In this document: piece after piece, positions 1 to 10,585 of the stretch
How the letters are laid out: each line of letters begins with the position of its first letter
Position numbering within the stretch: position 1 is the first letter of the stretch
Source of the DNA: Alligator mississippiensis
Lineage: Eukaryota; Chordata; Crocodylia; Alligatoridae
NCBI RefSeq assembly: GCF_030867095.1
Contig: NC_081831.1
Coordinates: 42,779,319-42,843,318 of the forward strand
DNA: 64,000 nucleotides
Direction: 5' to 3'
The notes under the pieces: generated by a model
Database searches by the model: none
Seen by the model: the letters and a program-made list of their open reading frames with translations, nothing else
What the model was told of the DNA's origin: nothing
Translations under genes and position numbers: made by a program

Positions 1-768
1 TGAGGCCTTCGGAGGCGCACGGCATGGGCTGTGGCCAGCAGCCCTGGCACGCAGGTCGGGGAATGCCGGCCGGCGGACTAGAATTAGGCACGGACGCGTA
101 GCAGTTGATTAAAGATTATTTTACTTACACCGTAGATGGTTGCGGTGCAGGCAGGAAAACTTGCTTGAGTTGCAGTTACAGATAGGAAAGAAGAGCGGAG
201 GAGGAGTTCTAACCTCACGAACTCTAGTCCAATCCGGCTGAAAGCTCTAAAACCGCGAGCCCGTCGAATCAACCGGAGAAAACAACTCGGAGAAGAGCTC
301 TGGATACACACACACAAAGCTTGCTTGGCTCCGTGGAATAAGCGCGCAGGGAAGGAGTTCGTCAAGGGATTGTGCTAGGCGACGGGGAGAGGCCAGAGGT
401 TGATCAGACCCCTATAGCCTTCTTAAGGCACACGCTGGGTCCGTTAGGCTCCACAGCGCTTAGAGTTCTTCACGAGACGTGAAGTCCTCCTCCTCCACGA
501 GATGGTTGTGGAGTCCTCCGACTTCGGTGGAAACCGCTCAAGCCTCTTATACAGCTAGCAAGCCAATCGCTAGCCGCCAAGTGGGAATAATTTAGAACTA
601 GCCAATAGTGGGACACAAATTTGCATGCGGGTGGCGGGAACTCCTTTGCACCGGGGTTTTCTCTTTGCAACTGAGAAATGCACCCTGCAAAGAAAGCTCC
701 TTGTGGCGGGAAATAATTCAGCAGTGCCAAAGCGCGCACACACAAAATCACACCCTTGGGTTGTGACA
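1..768 (-). mobile_element. Retroviral-type LTR (ERV fossil), minus strand
   Basis: Read on the minus strand the block starts at 768 with TGTCACAACCC and ends at the window edge with CA, as an LTR does. A TATA-like TATAAGAGG lies near 545-555 on that strand, and an A/T-rich polyadenylation-like stretch near 105-125. The plus-strand sequence right after 768 is CR1 coding sequence that starts in the middle of the endonuclease domain, so the LTR appears to have inserted into that CR1 and is younger than it. Whether this is a solo LTR or one end of a provirus cannot be told, because the other side lies outside the window. No coding part is visible. Family is inferred from structure only. Confidence 0.6.
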
Positions 769-3345
769 GAGGTCAAGGAGAAAGGGATTTGGTGGTAGGG
801 GTCTGCTACAGACCCCCACACCAAGGGGAAGAACTAGATTTGGGGCTCCTGAGGCAGCTCTCGGAGACCATAAAAACTAGGGAGGTGGTAGTCATGGGGG
901 ACCTAAACTGCCTAGACATCTGCTGGGAGACGCAGACAGCAAAGTCCCACCGTTCACGCAGGTTCCTATCCTGTGTACAGGACCTCCATCTGATGCAGGA
1001 GGTACATGGTCCCACTAGGGGGAATGCCTTACTGGACCTGGTATTGGCAACAGTGGATGACATGTTAGGAGACCTACAGATTGGTGGTCACCTGGGGGAC
1101 AGTGATCACCAAATAATAGAATTCTTCATAAGACATTGAGTGGGTAAGGTAACTAGTAGGGTGAAAGTGCTAGACTTTAGGAAAGCTGATTTCAATGAAC
1201 TCAGGTGTTTAGTCAAGGACGCACTGCAGAGTAGGAGTTTTGAAGAGATGGGAGCCCAGGAAGGGTGGCTGTGCCTTAAGGAAATGATCCTTTGGGCACA
1301 GAGGGAGACGATCCCGATGCAGGGAAAAAGGGGGAAAGGGGCCAAAAGGCTTCCTTGGCTGACCAGAGAAATCCAGAGCAGCCTGCGGGCTAAAAGGCGG
1401 GCATATAAAAAGTGGAAATGGGGAGAGATTACTAAAGAGGAGTATACCTCCTCTGCTTGTGCTTGTAGGAAGGCAGTTAGACAGGCCAAAGCTACCATGG
1501 AGCTGAGGATGGCATCCCAAGTTAAGGATAACAAAAAATTGTTTTTCAGATATATAGGGAGTAAAAGGAAGGCCCAGGGTGGAATAGGACCTCTACTAAA
1601 TGGGCATAAGCAATTGGTGACGGACAGGGGGGACAAGACTGAACTCCTCAATGAGTTCTTTGCCTCAGTGTTCCTAAGTGAGGGGCAAGACAAATCTCTC
1701 ACTGGGATTGTAGAGAGGCAGCAGCAGGGCGCCAGACTACCAAGAGTTGACCCTGAGATGTTGCAGAGTCACTTGGAGGAACTAGATGCGTTTCAGTCGG
1801 CAGGCCCGGATGAGCTCCATCCGAGGGTACTGAAGGCACTGGCTGACGTCATTGCACAGCCACTGATGGGAATATTTGAACACTCATGGCACACGGGCCA
1901 GGTCCCGGAGGACTGGAAAAGGGCCAATGTGGTCCCCATTTTCAAGAAGGGGAGGAAGGAGGACCCAGGCAACTATAGGCCAGTCAGTCTTACCTCCATC
2001 CTTGGCAAAGTCTTTGAAAAGATTATCAAGGCTCACATTTGCGAAAGCCTGGCAGGAAAAATTATGCTGAGGGGAAACCAGCACGGGTTCGTAGCAGGTA
2101 GATCATGCCTGACTAATCTAGTCTCTTTTTATGACCAGGTTACAAAACACCTGGACGCAGGAGTAGGGGTGGATGTCGTTTACTTAGACTTCAGGAAGGC
2201 CTTCAATACGGTATCCCACACCATAGCGGTGAACAAGTTAAGAGGCTGTGACTTGGAAGACTACACAGTCCAGTGGGTGGCGAATTGGCTAGAGGGTTAT
2301 ACCCAGAAAATCGTAGTGGATGGGTCGGTATCGACCTGGAAGGGTGTGGGCAGTGGGGTCCCGCAGGGCTTGGTCCTTGGACCGATACTCTTCAATGTCT
2401 TCATCAGCGACTTGGACAAGGGAGTGAAGTGTACTCTGTCCAAGTTTGCGGATGACACAAAACTGTGGGGAGAAGTGGACACACCGGAGGGCAGGGAACA
2501 ACTACAAGCAGACCTGGACAGATTGGACAAATGGGCAGAAAACAACAGAATGCAGTTCAACAAGGAGAAATGCAAAGTGCTGCACCTAGGGAAGAAAAAT
2601 GTTCAGCATACCTACTGCCTAGGAAATGACCTGCTTGGTGGCACGGAAGCGGAAAGGGATCTTGGAGTCCTAGTGGACTCCAAGATGAACATGAGTCATC
2701 AGTGTGACGAAGTCATCAGAAAAGCTAATGGCACTTTATCGTGCATCAGCAGACGCATGACGAAAAGAACCAAGGAGGTGATACTTCCTCTCTATCGGGC
2801 ACTGGTCAGACCGCAGTTGGAATACTGAGTGCAATTTTGGGCGCCGCACTTCAAGAGGGATGTGGATAACCTGGAGAGGGTCCAGAGAAGGGCCACTTGT
2901 ATGGTTAAGGGCTTGCAGGCCAAGCCCTATGAGGAGAGACTAGGGCACCTGGACCTCTTCAGCCTCCGCAAGAGAAGGTTGAGAGGCGACCTTGTGGCTG
3001 CCTATAAGTTCATCATGGGGGCACAGAAGGGAATTGGTGAGGCTTTACTCACTAAGGCGCCCCTGGGGGTTACAAGAAATAATGGCCACAAGCTAGCAGA
3101 GAGCAGATTTAGACTGGACATTAGGAAGAACTTCTTCACAGTTAGAGCGGCCAAAGTCTGGAACGGGCTCCCAAGGGAGGTGGTGCTCTCCCCTACCCTG
3201 GGGGTCTTCAAGAGGAGGTTAGATAGGCATCTAGCTGGGGTCATCTAAACCCAGCACTCTTTCCTGCCTATGCAGGGCGTCATAGTCAATGATCTATTGA
3301 GGTCCTTTCCGACCCTAACATCTATGAATCTATGAATCTATGAAC
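769..3345 (+). mobile_element. CR1 LINE, ORF2 endonuclease-RT plus 3' end, nearly open
   Basis: Reading starts inside the apurinic-type endonuclease (YRPP near 798, GDLN near 899, GDSDH near 1097) and runs through the reverse transcriptase (YLDFRKAFNTVSH near 2180, GVPQG near 2357, FADDTK near 2443) to a natural end at 3246-3248. Only two TGA stops interrupt the frame in this span, at 1137-1139 and 2826-2828; the piece between them is open for 562 codons. About 100 bp of 3' UTR follow, ending in repeats of an 8-bp ATCTATGA unit at about 3320-3344. The catalytic FADD is kept. The 5' part is cut off by the LTR at 1-768 and would lie outside the window. It is a fairly young copy that can no longer make a whole ORF2 protein. 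Confidence 0.92.
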
Positions 3346-3665
3346 AGTAAACACAACACAGAAGTCACAGATTCAGATTAACATAACACAGAAGTCAGAG
3401 TCATAGAAGAAGAAATCAGATTAGATTATATAAAGTTATTATTATTAATCACAGTTACAATAAGACTACAGACTACACAGAAGTCAGATAGAGATTCAGA
3501 ATGAGATTAACATGCACAACACAGAAGTCAGTCATAGAAGAAGAAGAAAAAGAAGAAGATATATTATTTTAGGTACACAATACAGAACAGTAAAACACAA
3601 CACAGAAGAAGTCAGACATAATATATCAGAGAAGAAGAAGAAGAAGATATATACTATATTATTAG
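3346..3665. repeat. Purine-rich degenerate tandem repeat
   Basis: A stretch made almost only of A, G, C-A steps and few T-rich islands. The block ACACAACACAGAAGTCA recurs at about 3349, 3512 and 3596, and GTCATAGAAGAAGAA recurs at about 3399 and 3529, mixed with (AGA)n runs. It begins directly after the CR1 tail and stops before the hAT-like sequence. No coding potential. It may be an expanded tail or a separate satellite-like block. Confidence 0.6.
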
Positions 3666-5243
3666 GTAGTTGCACACAGACACATTTTCAAGCATGGGAA
3701 GGATTAATATGAAGCATGCTGGAAAGGCAGGTGCCAGGTCTTCTGGCGAGAGAGGAGAGGGGCTAGAAGGGGTAAGGGGAGAGCTAGATCTGCAAGTCCA
3801 TCCCTCGCCCCCCTGCAACATAGTTGCATCCTCTTTCCTGGCAGCCATGAGGCTTCTGCTGCCCGTGGAAGCAAGGAGGTGGGAGCAGTACATGTCCCTG
3901 CACTTGCACTACCTCACCTAACTCCAGAAATAGGCACCAGCAGCAAAATGACAGTCTCCTCCACCACAATTTCATCTCCCAGCATGAGCCTCCCACTGCC
4001 AGAGGAGGAGCTGCAACTGGAACCAGGGGACCTGAGCACCCCAGCTAAAGAAATTCTGGGGAACGAGGGGAATCTGAGTTTGTGCTCTACAGTCTACACC
4101 CCTCAAAGTTCCCCTAGACCCAGGTCTCCCACTCCAGAGGTTGTTAAGGTTGAGGTTGTGGAGGCTCAGACAAGTGGCTCAGCTGAGTCAGCTCTTCCTG
4201 CTGTTGTGCCTCAGCCTGCTGAGGAGGGGGATAAGGCAGGAACCCCATCCTCAACCTAGAAGAGGGGGAGTAGTGTAGTGTGGGATCATTTTGAGGTGGC
4301 AGATGATCTCAGGCTTGCTATCTGCCAGCACTGCCAAAGGCAGATCAGCTGGGGCAAGGAGGTGAACACGTCACCATCACGATGATGCTGCTGCATCTCA
4401 GGAGGCATCACCTCCTTGCCCTTCTTCCTTCTCAGCCTGGCACCAGTGTGAACATGCCCAAAGGGAAGTCCCCCACTTGCTCCAAAGCCCCCATACCTCC
4501 AAAGCAGAGGCAAGCCACCCTAAAGTGGGGGGGGAGAAGCTGCAGACAGAAGGGGGCACGTTGCAAGAGCAAGTGAGATCACCCAGAGCATTGGGGAGAT
4601 GCTTGCTCTGGATAGCCAGCCCTTCTCTTTAATTGAGCGGCCAGGGTTCAGGCGGCTCACGGTGCTTGGGGCTCCATCTTACCAAGTGTCCACACGCACC
4701 ACCTTTAGCAGGATGGTGGTGCCCTTCCTGCATGCAGGGTGTACTTGAGGGAGGAGCTGCGCAAGGCAGGGCCGCAGGTAGCCTTGCACTTCACCTCGGA
4801 CATCTGGAGCAGCCGGGGTGGTGATCATGCCTACCTCTCCCTTACAGGGCACTCGTGTGACCAGTCAGGCCATCAGTGGAATCTCCTTCAAACCGAGGTA
4901 CTGGATGAGTCCCACTTGGCAAGGGAGATCATGGTGGCCATGAACCACATGGTACAAGGGTGGCTCATTGGACAGAGCAAGTTCACCTGTGGGTTCATGG
5001 TTGTGGCGGGCCAGTAGGGGGCACTCCTGCGTTGAGCCACCCACCTCACTGAGCCTGACCACCTTCCAGGCTCCGAGTGCCTCCCTGGGGGCGCCTCACG
5101 TCTGGCCAACCCCCTTTCTGGAGCACATCACTAGCCTAGGTTTCCACTGCCACCACCCAGGGCTGGGCTTGATTCTGGCTTTGTGCACCCTGGGAAACAT
5201 AGGCCTAGTAGCCCTCGAGGGTACTTGATTCACTTCAAGAACT

Positions 5244-5960
5244 TGGGATGCTTCCCTCAGTCAGAAGCACAAGTAGCGGTCTCCCTTAGTCAGCTGAACC
5301 AAGGGACCCCCAGGCATAATCTAGACTCACTCCCAATAAGTCTCCCACACTAGGTACAAAGGAGAACTTTATTTGCTACAAAGGGTAGGGTTAGAATAGG
5401 ATACAGGGTAGAGCAATATCAGAGAAATCCCATAGAGCAAACTGGCATGGCTGGGTAGCTTTTGATCATGCATCTGAGTTACTACAAGCTATATATCTAG
5501 TTAGATCTCAGGTAACTTACTCACAAGTATCATCCAGAGGTAGGTGGAGATTCCCTCTGAAGGCAGGCAGTTCCTTCATCATGAGTTTTGAGAAAGAGAG
5601 CAAGTTTCAGATGGTTCAGCTCTTCTCTGTCTCTGAGTCTCTCTCATCGTTGTTGCCCCCACCTCCTGGGCAGTCCTTAACTTATATAGCCCTTGTGACC
5701 TCATTTACCTGGTCCAATGGAGGCCAGCACCTGTTGGCTGTCAGCCAACCAATTTGAAATACATCACTAGTTGCCGGGAAGACTGGCAGTTTCTAGCCCA
5801 CCAGGGACGAAGCCCCTCACCCAGGTATGTGATACTAGTCATGTAGGCAGAGGGAGCAGGTTTCCCCACTCCCTCAGGAATGTATCCAGCTCAGGTTACC
5901 TAAAGAGATAGGGTAAAGGTGTGTCTCCTCTGCTGGGCCCATCCTAATCAAATTGTCACA
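5244..5960 (-). mobile_element. Solo LTR (ERV fossil) inside the hAT element
   Basis: On the minus strand the block begins TGTGACAATTTG (5960 leftward) and ends GCATCCCA at 5244. It has a TATA box in GCTATATAAG near 5678-5690 and an AATAAA signal in GCAAATAAAGTTC near 5372-5385, spaced as in an LTR. Flanking GAACT (5239-5243) and GAACA (5961-5965) look like a 5-bp target duplication with one difference. The hAT transposase reading resumes on both sides, so this is an insertion of about 717 bp into the hAT copy. No coding part remains, as in a solo LTR. Confidence 0.8.
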
Positions 5961-6526
5961 GAACAGAGTTTTTGGGGAGAAACAAAGGTGGCCTTCTGCC
6001 ACAATGGTCACCGACAATGGAGCCAATATGGTCACGGCCGTTCATGATGTCAACTTCCTTCGTATCCACTGTGTGGCACACAAGCCCTTCCTCAAAGCCA
6101 CCGATATTCACAGCACTGGCAATGCTCTCCTTTGCTAGGTGATCCCTGAAGTGAGGGAACTTCAGAGCTAAATGGAGAACTTCCAGGTGATCAGTGTTCC
6201 TGGCTGGGGCAAGCTGTCACCAGACGTGCAGGCACTGGTAGGGCAGCTGAAGGGCATCAGAAAGTGGCTTGATCCCTTGCGGTCCAGTATGGTCCACATG
6301 CTGGCAGGCATGTGTGACCCAAGGGTGAAGGGGAGCATGTGCACTGGCAGCACCAAAACCCTCAATCCCTGGATGCAGGTACTGGTAAACAGAGTCAAGG
6401 AGGCAGAAGGGCAGAGGCAAGGGGATGTGAAAGAGGGGGATCCACTTACCCGTGCCAGCACTCCCAGCACCAGCATCAGCACCAGCCAGTCTTCTCCATG
6501 CCAGTCGCAGCCAATGTGGGCCAAGG

Positions 6527-7365
6527 GTGGTGGTGGACGGGTCATTTTCGACCTGGAGGGATTTGGGCAGTGGGGTTCCGCAGGGCTCGGTCCTCAGGCC
6601 CACACTGTTCAACATCTTCATCAGTGACTTGGATGAGAGGGTGAAAAATACCTTGTTCAAATTCGCAGGTGACACTAAGATGTGGGGAGAAGTGGGCATG
6701 CTAGAGGAGAGGGACAGGCTGCAACTAGATCTGGACAGGTTACAGGGGTGGGTGGATGAGAACAGGATGGGTTTCAGTACTGACAAGTGCAAGGTACTGC
6801 ACCTGGGGAGGAAGAACCAGCAGCATACTTACAGGATGGGGAACTCTCTTCTCGTCAGCACAGAGGCAGAAAAGGATCTTGGAGTCATTATTGATTCCAA
6901 GGTGAACATGGGCCGCCAATATGAGGACACGGTTAGGAAGGCTAAGTGCACCTTGTCATGTATCTGCAGATAAATCACGAGCAGGTCCAAGGAGGTGATC
7001 CTCCCCCTCTATGCGACACTGGTCAGGCAGCAGTTGGAGTACTGTGTCCAGTTCTGGGCACTGCACTTCAGGAGGGATGTGGCCAGCATCGAGAGGGTCC
7101 AGAGGAGGGCCACTCGCATGATCGGGGGCAGCAAGGCAGGCCCTACGAGGAGAGGCTACGGGACCTGAACCTGTTCAGCCTTCACAAGAGAAGGCTGAGA
7201 GGGGATCTGGTGCCCATCTATAAACTGGCCAAGGGGTACCAGCAGGCAATGGGAAAGTCCCTGTTCCCCTGAGCACTACCGGGAGTAACAAGGAATAACA
7301 GCCATAAGTTGACTGAGAGTAGATTCAGGCTAGATATCAGGTGGCACTACTTCACAGCCAGATGT
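6527..7365 (+). mobile_element. Internal CR1 LINE fragment (RT C-terminal half)
   Basis: It encodes the second half of CR1 RT (GFGQWGSAGLG region near 6550, then ISDLDERVKNTLFKFAGDTKMWGE near 6625-6690, LHLGRKNQQHTYRMGN near 6798-6840) and the following region to about LDIRWHYFTA. The FADD box reads FAGD here, so the catalytic second aspartate pair is lost. The piece ends before the CR1 3' UTR and has no tail, and hAT sequence resumes at once (ATGTGGCAGGATCAGG). A LINE insertion by target-primed reverse transcription should carry its 3' end, so this piece needs another explanation (see findings). Confidence 0.85.
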
Positions 7366-7732
7366 GGCAGGATCAGGTCACGGTTGCCCGGGAACACGTG
7401 TCCTGTCCACCGACCAGTGCGCCAAGAGACAGGGTGTTCAGCATTGCTGAGGATGTTGTGACACCCCACCGCACCTGCTTGGATCCTGGTTTGATGGAGC
7501 AGCTGGTGTTCCTGAAGGTGAACCTCCTGCTTCTGGGGTTCCCCAAGCTCCACCTGCAGATGGACTGAGTGCCACCCTCCTCACTCCGTCTGCACCTATT
7601 TCCATTTTATTTTTTTAAATCCGTTACTGCCCCACTTTCAGAGCTGGAGTGGGTACTCACTGCATCACCAGCTAGCAGGGGAAGAACATGCCCTGAGCTT
7701 CCATGCTAGAATGAACTTGGAGGTATGGGCTG

Positions 7733-8090
7733 GAGCTGTGGGGAAGGAGAAGGCCCCAGGTCCTGTGCATGACCACTAAAACTGCACTCTGCCAGGGTCA
7801 GGGAGACCTGGTGGGACTGCTGGCAGCACGACAGCCCTGTAAATGCCAGGACCAAGGCTCCCCCTGGTGAAAGGCAGGTAGGAGGTGCCATACCCTCCAG
7901 GTACTACATGCACACACACAGTCCTGACTGGGAAAAGCCCAGACCTGTCACGTCTTTGACAGGCCTGAGACTTGCTGGTTGCAGTGGAGTTGTGAGGCTC
8001 CAGGTGAGCTCAGCTTAGCTGCCTGGGATGCTAGCTTTTGGGTTGAAAAACCCTTTCTCAGGCTGAGTAAGCACCTGCAGTTGGTGTGTA
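7733..8090 (+). repeat. Left arm of a large inverted composite repeat
   Basis: Sequence from GGCTGGAGCTGTGGGGAAGG to GCAGTTGGTGTG is present in reverse complement at 9288-9656. About 300 bp of unidentified sequence (containing GGTGAAAGGCAGGTAGGAGG near 7867) is joined at about 8030 to a Penelope-type end (TTTTGGGTTGAAAAACCC). The same joint occurs in the other arm. The arms are about 80-85% alike by eye and flank 1.2 kb. Confidence 0.75.
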
Positions 8091-8490
8091 TGTGACTATG
8101 GGTGGAAGGAATAATAAAGAAGTCAAAGGCTGGCATGCAATGCAGGCAAGAAAGCCAGTTAGTGAAAATGGAAATGGAGACAGGGACAGGCTGGGGTGGG
8201 GAAGGGGGATGTAGCAGCGCAGGTAAAAGTGGAGAGGTACCTGGGGAGTCGGATGTCCGGCAGGTTGTAGTGTGTCAGAATTCCACTGTCAGTGTCTATA
8301 TTGAGTCCATGAGTTTCTGTACCTACTACCTAGGAGGCTGATGAAGTGAAGTTCACAGGCCCGGTTGTGAAAAGTGGTTTGAAAATTCCCTTTCAGGATC
8401 AGGCCTGAGAGACTGGAGACAGAGTTGTTTTTTTGTGAGGAACGTGCCCTCATGGGTAGTTTGGTATTGTTGTCTTTGATAGATTCTGGG
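8035..8490 (-). mobile_element. Penelope-like element remnant (GIY-YIG end)
   Basis: It aligns by eye with the better preserved copy at 22971-23585. On the minus strand it encodes a decayed GIY-YIG C-terminal region: residues like SQKNNSVSSLSGLILKGNF then RACELHFISLLGS, matching the HSLSNLSVLILKENL and RAYELHFVNFLDT pattern of the other copy. The Penelope assignment comes from remembered family patterns (an H-S-L..LSV.IL block, then an R..E block). It is a broken fragment. Confidence 0.6.
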
Positions 8491-8675
8491 GTGCAGTTTG
8501 CAGGGGTACTGGAGATTGTTGGCAGGTTTTGTGCTTTGAGCTTTAGGAAGTTGGGTTCTGGTGATGAGGTTAGCAAGGTTTGGTGCTTGGTTGAATTTAC
8601 AAATCACTTTGCACAGCCAGGCCTATGAACTTCACTTAATCAGCCTCCTAGGTACAGAAACTCACGGACTCAATA
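8299..8675. repeat. Inverted repeat inside the Penelope remnant
   Basis: Arm 8299-8394 (TATTGAGTCCATGAGTTTC at its start) is matched in reverse complement by 8588-8675 (ends ACTCACGGACTCAATA). Arms are about 90 bp and roughly 85% alike, with a loop of about 190 bp. It suggests a duplicated and inverted end, a pattern seen in Penelope-like elements, or local fold-back duplication. Confidence 0.7.
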
Positions 8676-9287
8676 TCCCCAAATCTTAGCTCCAAGCATA
8701 TATGTTAAAGGATGCATAAAAAAACCCCAAAAAACTCTCAAAAAGGGAGTTCTTACAGTGGAAGTCCTGAGTTCAGGTAATGCTTTGCAAGCTCCCATCA
8801 GTAGCCTTACAGCCATTTCTCAGCAGCCTGTGTGAGTCAGGTTCCCTAGTTGGTAAATTTGTTGTCTGTTCTCTAGGTTTTCCAGGTGGTGCTTTGGAAA
8901 GAGCAGATGGATTTCCTCACAGATGTTTACCCAACAGAGGGTGTGGGCAACAGCAGCATCCCAATGGAAACTTCCTATGTTAATCATTGACTACAAGCCT
9001 CCTTCAATAAATGTATGCGACTCAGACTCCTGACCTATTAAACAGGGTGAATGGCAAGGTGTGTCTCAGGAAAGAAATCAGGAACCTTATGATGCAACCC
9101 TGGGCAATGAGTTACTGAAATGTTATACAGCCTTGTGGACAAGGGATAAAGAAATTACAGTGAAGCAGCTTTGTGGGGTGATTAACTAGGCAGGAGCTGG
9201 CCAGAAGTAGCAGCAAGAAATGTAGTAGACAGGCAGATTCTTCAGAAAAGGAAGGGCATGCTTTGAGTTTTGCCTATATGGGACAAG
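8676..9287. other. Loop of the composite inverted repeat, unassigned
   Basis: About 600 bp between the Penelope remnant and the right arm. I see no open frame of note, no TIR and no recognisable element. A short A-run occurs near 8718-8745. Confidence 0.5.
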
Positions 9288-9656
9288 CACACACACACAC
9301 TAACTGCAGGTGCCTCCTCAGCCTGACAAAGGGTTTTTCAACCCGAAAGCTGGCATCCCAGGCAGCTGAGTTTACCTGGAGCCTCACAATTCTACTGCAA
9401 CCAACAAGCCTCAGGCCTGTCAAAGATGTGATGGGTCTTGGCCTTCCCAAGGCCAGGACTGTGTGCGTTCATGTGGTAGCTATAGGTTATGGCGCCTCCT
9501 ACCCACCTTTCACCAGGGGGATCCTCGTTCCTGGCATTTCCTGGAGTTGCTGTGCTGCCAGCAGTCCCACCAGGCTTCCAGGACCCTGGCAGAGTGCAGT
9601 TTTAGTGGTCATGCCCAGGACCTGGGGCCTCCTTCTTCCCCATAGCCCCAGCCATG
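9288..9656 (-). repeat. Right arm of the large inverted composite repeat
   Basis: Reverse complement of 7733-8090, including the joint between unidentified sequence and the Penelope-type end (CAACCCGAAAGC near 9338-9350). A short (CA)n tract lies at its left edge (about 9290-9300). Confidence 0.75.
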
Positions 9657-9689
9657 AGTGACTGGTGCCTCCTGAATCTGGGAGGGCAT

Positions 9690-10545
9690 CCGCAAAACCC
9701 AACGATGGCAGTGGCCCTGACTGTTCCAGGGTGGCCTGCCTCTGCTTTTGGGGGGGGGGGGGGGGGAGAGGGGCTTTGGACTGAGAGGGGGACTTCCCTT
9801 TGGGCACACCCCCGCTGGTGCCAGGCTGAGGAGGAGCAAAGGTAAGGGGACGGTGCCTTCAGAGATGCATCAGCATCCCTGTGGTGCTCATGTGTTTTGT
9901 TCCCTTGCCCCAGCTGGTTTTGGCTCACCAGTGCAATCTGACAGCTCAGAATGATCCCAGACTACACTACCTGCTCACTTCTGGGGTGCAGGTGCATGTG
10001 TGGATACTGCACTTTCCCCCTTCTCAGCAGGCAGAGGCACAGCAACAGGAGGAGTAGACCCTCTGCAACCTCTACCTCAGCCTTTTCTGAAATGCCTTCT
10101 AGGGAAGACCTGGCTCAAGGGGAAACTTGAGAGGGGTTGAGAACAACCTCAGATGATTTCCCTTCCTTCCCCAGAATTTCCCTTGCTATGGCACTCAGCT
10201 CCAGCTCCAGCTCTTCCTCTGGTACTGAAAAGCTCAGCACGGGAAGTGAATTGGGGGTGGGGAGGAGACTGTCATGCTGCCGCTGCTGCTTGATGCTATG
10301 GTGGTGTGTGGGGGCGGGGGAGTTATGGCTGGTGCTCTTGGAGGGGATGCAGTCTCATGCACAGGCAGTGGCACTAGCATTGCTCCCCTCTTCTTACTGC
10401 TTGTGGAAGCCTCATCCCTGCTAGTTGTAGGAAAGAGGCTGCATCTCAGTTTGGGGGGGGAGGGGGCAATTTACACCTCTCCCTCTACCACCTTTTCCAC
10501 CCCTGCCTGAAGGCTTGACAGCTGCCTTTCCATCATGCTTCATGA
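9690..10545 (-). mobile_element. hAT element, 5' part only, inverted relative to 3700-7570
   Basis: On the minus strand it repeats the 5' half of the hAT at 3700-4560. It has a start region like MKHDGKAAV near 10545, an acidic low-complexity region, TGGGATCATTCTGAGCTG (compare TGGGATCATTTTGAGGTG at 4282), then GCCCAAAGGGAAGTCCCCC near 9800. The zinc-finger part is poorly kept and the DDE core is absent. A run of about 18 G lies near 9750-9768. It is a broken or internally deleted relative of the plus-strand copy. Confidence 0.72.
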
Positions 10546-10585
10546 TGTGTTTCATAGTGTCTTGCTTTTATACAAATATAAAAAT

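Larger units (their letters stand above)
3700..7570 (+). mobile_element. hAT DNA transposon, decayed BED-type transposase, with nested insertions
   Basis: Pieces of one transposase appear in order. The N-terminus seems to start with MKHAGKAG near 3711. A low-complexity acidic region follows (3879-4259, ending SSVVWDHFEV near 4275). A BED-type zinc finger is next (CQHCQRQISWGK near 4322-4356). The DDE core follows (LHFTSDIWSS near 4785; TDNGANMV near 6008; IHCVAHK near 6065). The hATC dimerisation end closes it (PTSAPRDRVFSIAEDVV, 7411-7461; stop at about 7566). Several stops and shifts break the frame, so it is inactive. It is interrupted by a solo LTR (5244-5960) and a CR1 piece (6527-7365). 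The TIRs were not identified, so the outer limits are approximate. ZBED-like host genes derive from this superfamily, but the decay argues against a domesticated gene. Confidence 0.82.

Noticed and set aside
3879-4576. A host ZBED-type zinc-finger gene
   Set aside because: The BED-like region sits in a decayed hAT transposase with interrupting insertions and a second truncated inverted copy nearby; no intact frame continues.
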